A DNA stretch of 64,000 nucleotides from JAYRSJ01 sp041920215 (GTDB lineage: Bacteria > Pseudomonadota > Gammaproteobacteria > Burkholderiales > Burkholderiaceae_C). The notes beneath the pieces were generated by a model, which was not told the origin of the DNA, searched no databases, and worked only from the letters and a program-made list of their open reading frames with translations. Of this stretch, positions 40,975 through 48,786 are shown piece after piece. Where the stretch lies: assembly GCA_041920215.1 (NCBI GenBank), contig JAYRSJ010000005.1, forward strand, positions 62,001 to 126,000. The letters are read 5' to 3'. Made by a program: the position numbers and the translations under genes. Positions within the stretch are counted from its first letter, which is position 1, and each line of letters opens with the position of its first letter.

Positions 40975-43900
40975 ATGTCCGACGGTCTGATCCGCATCCG
41001 TGGTGCCCGCCAGCACAATCTGAAGAATCTGGACCTCGACATCCGCACCGGCGAGCTGACCGTGGTGACCGGGCCCAGCGGCTCGGGCAAGTCCAGCCTG
41101 GTGTTCGACACCCTCTATGCCGAGGGCCAGCGCCGCTATGTCGAGACCTTCAGCGCCTATGCGCGCCAGTTCCTGGACCGCATGGACCGGCCGGCGGTGG
41201 ACCGGGTGGAGGGCGTGCCGCCGGCGATCGCGATCGACCAGACCAACCCGGTGCGCACCTCGCGCTCCACGGTCGGCACGATGACCGAGCTGAACGACCA
41301 TCTGAAGCTGCTGTTCGCCCGCGCTGCCCAGCTCTTCGACAAGCACAGCGCCCAGCCGGTGCGGCACGACACGGCGCAGACCATCTATGCCGAGCTGCTG
41401 GCGCGGACGCAGGCTGCAGACCCCAGGCTGATCCTGACCTTCCCGGTCGAACTGCCCGCCAACACCACGGCCGCGCAGATCGAGCAGTGGCTCTCGGCCA
41501 GCGGTTTCACCCGGGTGCAGGCCGAGCGCGAGCTGGCGACGCCGACCGGGCCGCGCAAGGTGCTGGACGTGGTGGCCGACCGCTTCCGCATCCAGGGCGC
41601 CGACAAGCAGCGCGCGATGGAGGCGATCGAGCTGAGCCTGAAGCGCGGCAGCGGGCGCATGAATGTCTATGCGCTGGCGTCCGACGAGGGCGCCGAGCCC
41701 GAGCTGTGGCGCTACTCCACCGGCCTGCACTGCCCCGACAGCGATCTGCGCTACGGCGACCCGCAGCCGCCGCTGTTCTCCTTCAACTCGCCCATGGGCG
41801 CTTGCGAGACCTGCCGCGGTTTCGGCCGCGTGATCGGCGTGGACATGGGCCTGGTGATACCGGACGAGAGGAAGACCCTGCGCGCTGGCGCGATCAAGCC
41901 CATGCAGACCCCGGCCTGGAAGGAATGCCAGGACGATCTGCTGAAGTACGCCGGCGAGGCCGGCATCCCGCGCGACACCGCCTGGAACCAGCTCTCGCAG
42001 GCGCAGCGCGACTGGGTCATCGAAGGCTCGCCGCACTGGAAGGGCAACTGGAACCAGCAGTGGTACGGGGTGCGGCGCTTCTTCGAGTATCTGGAGAGCA
42101 AGGCCTACAAGATGCACATCCGCGTGCTCTTGTCCAAGTACCGCAGCTACACCCCCTGCACCAGCTGCGGCGCCGCGCGTCTCAAGACCGAGGCCCTGCT
42201 GTGGCGGGTGGGTTCCAAGGCGCTGGCCGACGCGGCGCTGGCGCCGGCGCTGCGCTTCATGCCCAGCGGCGTGCGCTGGAGCCGCGCGCAGTTGGAGGCT
42301 TTGCCGGGCCTGTCTTTGCACGATCTGATGCAGCTGCCCATCCACCGGCTGCGCGCCTTTGCCGACGGGCTGCAGCTGCCCTCGCTGCTGCTGGACGAGG
42401 CGCTGAAGCTGCTGCTGGACGAGATCCGCAAGCGCCTCAAATACCTCTGCGATGTGGGACTGGGCTATCTGAGCCTGGACCGCCAGAGCCGCAGCCTCTC
42501 GGGCGGCGAGGTGCAGCGCATCAATCTGACCACCGCGCTGGGCACCTCGCTGGTCAACACCTTGTTCGTGCTGGACGAGCCCAGCATCGGCCTGCATCCG
42601 CGCGATATGGGCCGTATCGTGCAGGCCATGCAGCGCCTGCGCGATGCCGGCAACACCCTGGTGGTGGTCGAGCATGACCCGGCGGTGATGCTGGCCGCCG
42701 ACCGCCTGATCGATATGGGCCCCGGCCCCGGCGAGAAGGGCGGTGCCATCGTGTTCGACGGCACGCCCGAGCAGATCCGCGCCGCCGACACGCTGACCGG
42801 CGCCTATCTGGGGGCGCGCAAGACGGTGGGCATGGGGCTCAAGCGGCCGGTCGAGGCCGGCACGCCGCGCCTGATTCTGGAGGGCGCGCGCGAACACAAT
42901 CTGCGCGATCTGACGGTGGAGTTTCCGCTGCAGCGCCTGGTGGTGGTGACCGGCGTCTCGGGCTCGGGCAAGAGCACGCTGATGCAGGACATCCTCTACC
43001 CCGCGCTGGCGCGCAGCTTCGGCCAGGCCAGCGAGACGCCCGGCGCCCATGAGCGCCTGCTGGGCGCCGACCACCTGGCCGATGCGGTCTTCGTCGACCA
43101 GTCGCCGATCGGCAAGACCGCGCGCTCCAACCCGGCCTCCTATGTGGGCGCCTTCGACGAGATCCGCAAGCTCTTTGCCGACACGCCGCTGGCGCGCGAG
43201 CGCAGCTACAGCGCCGGCTACTTCTCCTTCAATGCCGGCGACGGCCGCTGCCCCAGCTGCGGCGGCTCGGGCTTCGAGCATGTGGAGATGCAGTTCCTCT
43301 CCGATGTCTATCTGCGCTGCCCGGACTGCGACGGCCGTCGCTACCGCGCCGAGATCCTTGATGTGCAGATCGAGCGCTGGGGCCGCCGCCTCAATGTGGC
43401 CGAGGTGCTGGAGCTGACGGTCAGCGAGGCGGTGCTGCTCTTTCGCGAGCAGCGCGAGGTGCTGGCCAAGCTGCAGCCCATCGTCGATGTGGGCCTGGAG
43501 TATCTGAAGCTGGGCCAGCCGGTGCCGACGCTGTCGGGTGGCGAGGCCCAGCGCCTGAAGCTGGCCGGCTTTCTGGCCGAGGCCGCCAGCAGCGCCAGCA
43601 AGAGCCGCCAGGCGGTGGCCCGCAAAGGCACACTGTTCCTGTTCGACGAGCCCACCACCGGCCTGCATTTCGACGATATCGCCAAGCTGATGCGGGCGCT
43701 GCGCAAGCTGCTGGCGGCCGGGCATTCGCTGATCCTGATCGAGCACAACCTGGACGTGATCCGCGCGGCCGACTGGCTGATCGATCTGGGCCCCGAGGGC
43801 GGCGAGGGTGGCGGCCTGCTGGTCTGCCAGGGCACGCCCGAGGAGGTGCGCGAGCACCCCAGCTCGCATACCGCGGCGGCGCTGCGCGACTACGCGCTGC

Positions 43901-46674
43901 ATATGGACCGGCCGGCCGTGCCGGTCGAGCTGGCTGTCGAGGAGGGCCGGCCGCTGCAGAGCCTGGTGCGGGCGCGCCGCCGGCTCGACGAGCAGATCCG
44001 CATCGTCAATGCGCGCGAGCACAATCTGAAGTCGGTGGACGTGGCGATACCGCGCGGCAAGTTCAATGTGATCACCGGCGTCTCGGGTTCGGGCAAGAGC
44101 ACGCTGGCCTTCGACATCCTGTTCAACGAGGGCCAGCGCCGCTATCTGGAATCGCTGAACGCCTATGCGCGCTCCATCGTGCAGCCGGCCGGCCGGCCCG
44201 AGGTGGACGCGGTCTGGGGCATACCGCCGACGGTGGCGATCGAGCAGCGCCTCTCGCGCGGCGGCCGCAAGAGCACGGTGGCCACCACCACCGAGGTCTG
44301 GCACTTTCTGCGCCTGCTCTATGTGAAGCTGGGCGTGCAGCACTGTGTGCATGACGGCACGCCGGTGCGGCCGCAGAGCGTGGAGGCGATTGCCGCCCAG
44401 TTGCTGCGCGACTACCGCGGCCAGCATATCGGCCTGCTGGCCCCGCTGGTGGTGAACCGCAAGGGCCTCTATACCGATCTGGCCAAATGGGCCAAGGGCC
44501 GTGGCTACAGCCATCTGCGGGTGGACGGCGAGTTCCTGCCTACCGCGCCCTGGCCGCGGCTGGACCGCTTCAAGGAGCACACGCTGGAGCTGCCGGTGGG
44601 CGATCTGGTGATCGCGCCCGAGCGCGAGGCCGAGCTGCGCGAGCTGCTGGCCCGCGCGCTGGACCATGGCAAGGGCGTGGTCCATCTGCTGGACTCGCTG
44701 GACGGCCTGGCCCAGCGCCTGGCCAGTGGCGCCTCCACCCAGGGCCTGGGCACGGTCAAGGTGTTCTCGACCAAGCGCGCCTGCCCCAGCTGCGGCGAGA
44801 GCTATGCCGAGCTGGACCCGCGCATGTTCAGCTACAACAGCAAGCACGGCTGGTGCGCCAGCTGCGTGGGGACAGGCCTTGCCCTGACCCGCGAGCAGCG
44901 CAAGGCCCTGGACGAGAGCCTGCAGGACAAGGACCGGCGCGAGCAGAGCTTTGCCGCGCAGGAGGCCGATATCGAGGGCCTGGGCGACGAGCCCTGCCCC
45001 GACTGCGCCGGCAGCCGCCTCAATGCGGCGGCGCGGGCGGTGAGTTTCGAGGGCCGCTCGATCGCCGCGGTGGCGGCCCGCAGCGTGGCTGAGGCGCGGC
45101 TCTGGCTGGAGGGCCTGGGCCTGCAGGGGCGCGACGCGCAGATCGCCCGCGATGTGCTCAGCGAGATCCGCGGACGGCTGGAGTTTCTGGAGGAGGTGGG
45201 CCTGGGCTATCTGACGCTGGACCGGGCCGCGCCCACGCTTTCCGGTGGCGAGGCCCAGCGCATCCGGCTGGCGGCCCAGCTGGGCAGCCATCTGCAGGGC
45301 GTCTGCTATGTGCTGGACGAGCCGACCATAGGCCTGCACCCGCGCGACAACCAGATCCTGCTGAAGGCCCTGGCCAATCTGGGCGACAAGGGCAACACCC
45401 TGGTGGTGGTCGAGCACGACGAGGACACGATACGGCGCGCCGACCACATCATCGACATCGGCCCCGGCGCCGGCAAGCGCGGCGGCCAGGTGGTGGCCCA
45501 GGGCACGGTGGCCGAGATCGCCGCGGCGCCCGACTCCGTCACCGGCCGCTTCCTGGCCCGGCCCCTGGTCCATCCGCTGCTGCCGCGCCGGGCCATCGAC
45601 CCGGCCGGCCCGCGTCTGCGGGTGCTGGATGCCCGCCTGCACAATCTCAAGGGTCTGACGCTGGACGTGCCGCTGCAGCGTCTGGTGGCGGTGACCGGTG
45701 TCTCGGGCTCGGGCAAGAGCAGCTTGGCCCGCGATGTGCTGCTGGCCAATATGGCCCAGGCCGTGCCGCTGCGCCGCGCGCCCAAGCAATGGCTGGGCTG
45801 CGCCGGCATCGAGGGCCATGAGCAGGTGGACCGGGTGCTGGAGGTGGACCAGACACCGATCGGCAAGACGCCGCGCAGCTGCCCCGCCACCTATATCGGT
45901 TTCTGGGACGCGATCCGCAAGCTCTTCGCCGAGACCCTGGAAGCCAAGGCGCGCGGCTATGCGCCGGGTCGCTTCAGCTTCAACACCGGCGACGGCCGCT
46001 GCCCGGCCTGCGAGGGTCAGGGCCTGCGCACCATCGAGATGAGCTTTCTGCCCGATGTGAAAGTACCCTGCGATCAGTGCCATGGCCAGCGCTTCAACCC
46101 GGAGACGCTGGGCGTCAGCTGGCGGGGCAAAAGCATCGGCGATGTGCTGGCGATGGAGGTGGACGAGGCGGTGGAGTTCTTCGCCGCGATGCCCGCCATC
46201 GCCCATCCGCTGCAGCTGCTGAAGGACGTGGGCCTGGGTTACCTGACCCTGGGCCAGCCCAGCCCGACCTTGTCAGGCGGCGAGGCGCAGCGCATCAAGC
46301 TGGTCAGCGAGCTGGTCAAGGTGCGCGACGATGTGGCCCGCCGCGGCCAGAAGGCGCCGCACACCCTCTATGTGCTGGACGAACCCACCGTGGGCCTGCA
46401 TATGGCCGATGTGGAGCGCCTGATCCGCGTGCTGCACCGCCTGGTGGCGGGCGGGCATTCGGTGCTGGTGATCGAGCACGACCTGGACCTGATCGCCGAG
46501 GCCGACTGGGTGCTGGACCTGGGCCCCGAGGGCGGCGACGCCGGCGGCCAGCTGGTGCTGGCCGGCACGCCCGAGCAGCTGGTGGCCGGCCAGGCGCGCA
46601 GCCATACCGGCCGGGCGCTGGAGGCGGTGCTGGCGCGGGGCAGCCAGCCGCTGCCGGCTGGCGCGGCCGCCTGA
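40975..46674 (+). CDS. double-length UvrA (tandem duplicated excinuclease ABC subunit A)
   Basis: An 1899-residue ATPase, about twice the length of UvrA (~940 residues). Two UvrA-like copies lie in tandem: residues ~1-960 and ~1005-1899. Four ABC modules carry Walker A sites starting at residues 33 (GPSGSGKSS), 660, 1035 and 1575 (GVSGSGKS each), with four LSGGE signatures (LSGGEVQRINL first). Zn-finger Cys pairs are retained, such as CPSCGGSG...CPDCDG and CPACEGQG...CDQCHG. Each half therefore looks like a complete UvrA. The canonical role is DNA lesion recognition with UvrB, but no uvrB or uvrC is nearby and this is presumably a second copy. Start: ATG at 40975; no clear ribosome site. A related, one-polypeptide form is known in a few proteobacteria; its job is unclear. 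Confidence 0.88.
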   Translation: MSDGLIRIRGARQHNLKNLDLDIRTGELTVVTGPSGSGKSSLVFDTLYAEGQRRYVETFSAYARQFLDRMDRPAVDRVEGVPPAIAIDQTNPVRTSRSTVGTMTELNDHLKLLFARAAQLFDKHSAQPVRHDTAQTIYAELLARTQAADPRLILTFPVELPANTTAAQIEQWLSASGFTRVQAERELATPTGPRKVLDVVADRFRIQGADKQRAMEAIELSLKRGSGRMNVYALASDEGAEPELWRYSTGLHCPDSDLRYGDPQPPLFSFNSPMGACETCRGFGRVIGVDMGLVIPDERKTLRAGAIKPMQTPAWKECQDDLLKYAGEAGIPRDTAWNQLSQAQRDWVIEGSPHWKGNWNQQWYGVRRFFEYLESKAYKMHIRVLLSKYRSYTPCTSCGAARLKTEALLWRVGSKALADAALAPALRFMPSGVRWSRAQLEALPGLSLHDLMQLPIHRLRAFADGLQLPSLLLDEALKLLLDEIRKRLKYLCDVGLGYLSLDRQSRSLSGGEVQRINLTTALGTSLVNTLFVLDEPSIGLHPRDMGRIVQAMQRLRDAGNTLVVVEHDPAVMLAADRLIDMGPGPGEKGGAIVFDGTPEQIRAADTLTGAYLGARKTVGMGLKRPVEAGTPRLILEGAREHNLRDLTVEFPLQRLVVVTGVSGSGKSTLMQDILYPALARSFGQASETPGAHERLLGADHLADAVFVDQSPIGKTARSNPASYVGAFDEIRKLFADTPLARERSYSAGYFSFNAGDGRCPSCGGSGFEHVEMQFLSDVYLRCPDCDGRRYRAEILDVQIERWGRRLNVAEVLELTVSEAVLLFREQREVLAKLQPIVDVGLEYLKLGQPVPTLSGGEAQRLKLAGFLAEAASSASKSRQAVARKGTLFLFDEPTTGLHFDDIAKLMRALRKLLAAGHSLILIEHNLDVIRAADWLIDLGPEGGEGGGLLVCQGTPEEVREHPSSHTAAALRDYALHMDRPAVPVELAVEEGRPLQSLVRARRRLDEQIRIVNAREHNLKSVDVAIPRGKFNVITGVSGSGKSTLAFDILFNEGQRRYLESLNAYARSIVQPAGRPEVDAVWGIPPTVAIEQRLSRGGRKSTVATTTEVWHFLRLLYVKLGVQHCVHDGTPVRPQSVEAIAAQLLRDYRGQHIGLLAPLVVNRKGLYTDLAKWAKGRGYSHLRVDGEFLPTAPWPRLDRFKEHTLELPVGDLVIAPEREAELRELLARALDHGKGVVHLLDSLDGLAQRLASGASTQGLGTVKVFSTKRACPSCGESYAELDPRMFSYNSKHGWCASCVGTGLALTREQRKALDESLQDKDRREQSFAAQEADIEGLGDEPCPDCAGSRLNAAARAVSFEGRSIAAVAARSVAEARLWLEGLGLQGRDAQIARDVLSEIRGRLEFLEEVGLGYLTLDRAAPTLSGGEAQRIRLAAQLGSHLQGVCYVLDEPTIGLHPRDNQILLKALANLGDKGNTLVVVEHDEDTIRRADHIIDIGPGAGKRGGQVVAQGTVAEIAAAPDSVTGRFLARPLVHPLLPRRAIDPAGPRLRVLDARLHNLKGLTLDVPLQRLVAVTGVSGSGKSSLARDVLLANMAQAVPLRRAPKQWLGCAGIEGHEQVDRVLEVDQTPIGKTPRSCPATYIGFWDAIRKLFAETLEAKARGYAPGRFSFNTGDGRCPACEGQGLRTIEMSFLPDVKVPCDQCHGQRFNPETLGVSWRGKSIGDVLAMEVDEAVEFFAAMPAIAHPLQLLKDVGLGYLTLGQPSPTLSGGEAQRIKLVSELVKVRDDVARRGQKAPHTLYVLDEPTVGLHMADVERLIRVLHRLVAGGHSVLVIEHDLDLIAEADWVLDLGPEGGDAGGQLVLAGTPEQLVAGQARSHTGRALEAVLARGSQPLPAGAAA

Positions 46675-46697
46675 GCCTGCCGCCGGCTCAGGCGGCC
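46665..46697. terminator. 13-bp perfect inverted repeat over both 3' ends (uvrA / anchor protein)
   Basis: GGCCGCCTGAGCC (46665-46677) and GGCTCAGGCGGCC (46685-46697) are exact reverse complements with a seven-base loop. The left arm includes the TGA of the double-uvrA gene (46672-46674) and the right arm the stop of the convergent gene. It can fold in either transcript, so it is a likely bidirectional terminator or 3'-end stabiliser. There is no T-run. Confidence 0.55.
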
Positions 46698-48202
46698 TGG
46701 CGCCGCCGCCGCGCGGCGGCCGCCACGCCCAGCAGGCCCAGCGCCATCAGGCCGTAGCTGGCCGGCTCGGGCACCGGCGCCAGCGCGAAGACGCTGGTCG
46801 TGTTGCTGACCTCGTTGCTGTAGGCCAGGTAATGCCAGCCGTCCAAAGTGTAGGCCTTGAGACCTTCGGGCGAGCGCTCGCCGGTGCCGACCAGCAGGCG
46901 CACAAAGCTGGTGTTGGCCGGATCGCTGATGTCGAAGATCGCGATCGCGGCGCTGCTGGTGCGCTCCAGGCCGACGAAGGCATAGGTGCGGCCGCCAATC
47001 TCGGCCAGCTCCACGCTCTCGGGCTCGACGCCCTTGTCGCGGCTGCGGCCGTCGTCGTAGAGGCCGGCGGCGATGGCCTCGCGGTCCAGGATCTCGCCGC
47101 TGTCGTAGACGATCTGGCCGTTCTCGTCGCGGATCGAGAAGCTGCGCGCGCCGGCGGCATACAGATCGCCGCTCGACGAATCGGTGTTGGAGACGCGCAG
47201 ATTGGCCATCAGGCCGCTGGCGCCGAAGCTGCTGGCGGCCGAGCGGTCGGCGTCATCCTCGCGGAAATCGCCCTCGTTGGCCATCAGCACGAAGCTCTGG
47301 CCGTTCTTCTCGTAGAGGGCCATGCCATCGGGCATATAGAGGCCCTTGGCATTGACCGAGACCAGCGCGGCCGTGCCGTTGTTCAGCGGATCGATGCGCA
47401 TGCCGGCCGCACTGAAGTCCTTGGCGCCCAGGCCTATCACCTTGTCGAAGCTCAGGGTCTGCAGATTCAGCACACCCATCGCATTGGCCTCCTGCAGTGC
47501 GACATAGGCGCGGGTGCCGGCGCTGTTGATCACGATGTACTCGGGCTCGAAGTCCATGCCGCTGTTCTGGCGGATATGGCTGCCGCTCTGGGCCACGCCG
47601 GCCAGCGTGGGCGTGGCGATCACGCTGCGCGTGGCCATGTCGATGACGGAGACGCTGCCGACCGGATCATTGGCGCCGGGCCCGTAGTTGCGGTGGCCGT
47701 CGCTGTCGGCCAGACGCGCACCATAGACATTGGGCGTGCCCTCGTTGGCCACCAGCAGGCGGCTGCCGTCGGCGCTGAAGGTCAGCATATCGGGCAGGGC
47801 ACCGACCCGGATGCTGTTGACGCCGGCCAGCAGGCTGCGGCTGCGGGTATCGAAGAGCTTGACGACGCCGGGCAGCGTGCGGTCGCTGCCGTTCTCGATC
47901 GCGAAGGCGGCGATGCCCTGGCTGATGCTGACGCTGTTGATCGATCCCCAGGCCGAGGTGTCGATATGCTGGATCAGGCTGCCGGTCCTGGCGTCCAGCA
48001 CATCGACCCCGCTGACGCCGGACACCCACAGCGTCTTGCTGGCCGCGTCGAAGCTGACGATCTCGGACAGGAAACCGGCGCTCTGGTGCGCATGGGTCCA
48101 GGCCAGGCTGGCGCCGTCCAGCGCGCCGGCGGCATGGCTGGGCAGGGCGAGTGTGAGGGCGGCAGCGCCGAGGGCGTGGACAAGCAGGCGGGTGCGGAAC
48201 AT
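46688..48202 (-). CDS. choice-of-anchor I domain PEP-CTERM protein
   Basis: A 504-residue secreted protein. A signal peptide (VHALGAAALTLALPSHAAGA) is followed by a beta-propeller-like body with repeated strands (VDVLDARTGSLIQHIDTSAW; DMLTFSADGSRLLVANEGTP; LLVANEGTPNVYG...). These match the choice-of-anchor I group, a ~450-residue family whose members end in any of several surface anchors. The end here is PEP-CTERM: VPEP, SYGLMALGLLGVAAAA and RRRRQ. The EGDFREDDADR loop and DSGE are typical. Some relatives are annotated as alkaline-phosphatase-like, but no catalytic motif is confirmed. Start: ATG at 48202. Stop codon lies in the inverted repeat shared with the uvrA gene. Confidence 0.82.
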   Translation of the reverse strand: MFRTRLLVHALGAAALTLALPSHAAGALDGASLAWTHAHQSAGFLSEIVSFDAASKTLWVSGVSGVDVLDARTGSLIQHIDTSAWGSINSVSISQGIAAFAIENGSDRTLPGVVKLFDTRSRSLLAGVNSIRVGALPDMLTFSADGSRLLVANEGTPNVYGARLADSDGHRNYGPGANDPVGSVSVIDMATRSVIATPTLAGVAQSGSHIRQNSGMDFEPEYIVINSAGTRAYVALQEANAMGVLNLQTLSFDKVIGLGAKDFSAAGMRIDPLNNGTAALVSVNAKGLYMPDGMALYEKNGQSFVLMANEGDFREDDADRSAASSFGASGLMANLRVSNTDSSSGDLYAAGARSFSIRDENGQIVYDSGEILDREAIAAGLYDDGRSRDKGVEPESVELAEIGGRTYAFVGLERTSSAAIAIFDISDPANTSFVRLLVGTGERSPEGLKAYTLDGWHYLAYSNEVSNTTSVFALAPVPEPASYGLMALGLLGVAAAARRRRQAA

Positions 48203-48347
48203 GGTGGCTGTGCGTCGGGGGGCTGGGAAGCCCTCGATGCTTGGGTCCGCCCGTGACGCCGCCGTGACAGCGGGGCCCGCGAACAAGGGGGTGGGCGCCT
48301 GGGTGCGGCGCCTGCTGCCGCGCTCAATGCCGCATTCAGTGCGGCGC

Positions 48348-48674
48348 TCAGTGGGGCTTGGTGGGCTTCTTGCTATTGAAGCGCTCGGGGCGGTAGACAT
48401 TGCCGTCCCATTCGCCCGGCTCGGTGTAGCCGCCGCTGCGCCCCTGGCTGCCATCGCCGCGCCTGGCCCGGCTGATGGCTTCCAGCGCCGCCTCATGCGC
48501 CACCCGCCGGCGCGCGCGGGCGTTGAAGCGCCACAACAGATGCCGGCCCAGGCCCGTCACCAGGCGGCGCCCCCAGGCCTCCAGGCGCATGCGCTGCCGC
48601 ACGCCCAAGCACATATGCACGGCGAGCAGCAGGCAGATCAGCAGTCCAACGGCGGCGAAGACTTTGACAAGCAT
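48348..48674 (-). CDS. small membrane protein, function unknown
   Basis: A 108-residue protein with one N-terminal membrane segment (VFAAVGLLICLLLAVHMCL) and a basic, Arg-rich cytoplasmic part, ending in a Gly/Ser-rich stretch and a short Lys/Pro tail (NSKKPTKPH). I do not recognise a family. It is upstream of the choice-of-anchor I gene on the same strand (145 bases) and divergent from the S9 peptidase gene. Start: ATG at 48674 (MLVKVF); a longer start at 48722 is possible. Whether it is expressed is unproven. Confidence 0.5.
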   Translation of the reverse strand: MLVKVFAAVGLLICLLLAVHMCLGVRQRMRLEAWGRRLVTGLGRHLLWRFNARARRRVAHEAALEAISRARRGDGSQGRSGGYTEPGEWDGNVYRPERFNSKKPTKPH

Positions 48675-48786
48675 GGTGGCCCGGGTCAGGGACCGTGAGT
48701 GTCCGGCAATGGTAACTGACACGGTCTTGTCATGCCCTGCCTACAATCCCGCCCGCTTGCAGCTCGGGCCCTGCCCAGACGATCCG

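Noticed and set aside
40816..46206. A ~1796-codon open frame on the minus strand, antisense to the double uvrA gene.
   Set aside because: The plus strand encodes a clear UvrA duplication with all motifs; the antisense frame is a by-product of extreme codon-position GC bias and has a Gln/Ala/Gly-rich composition with no motif.
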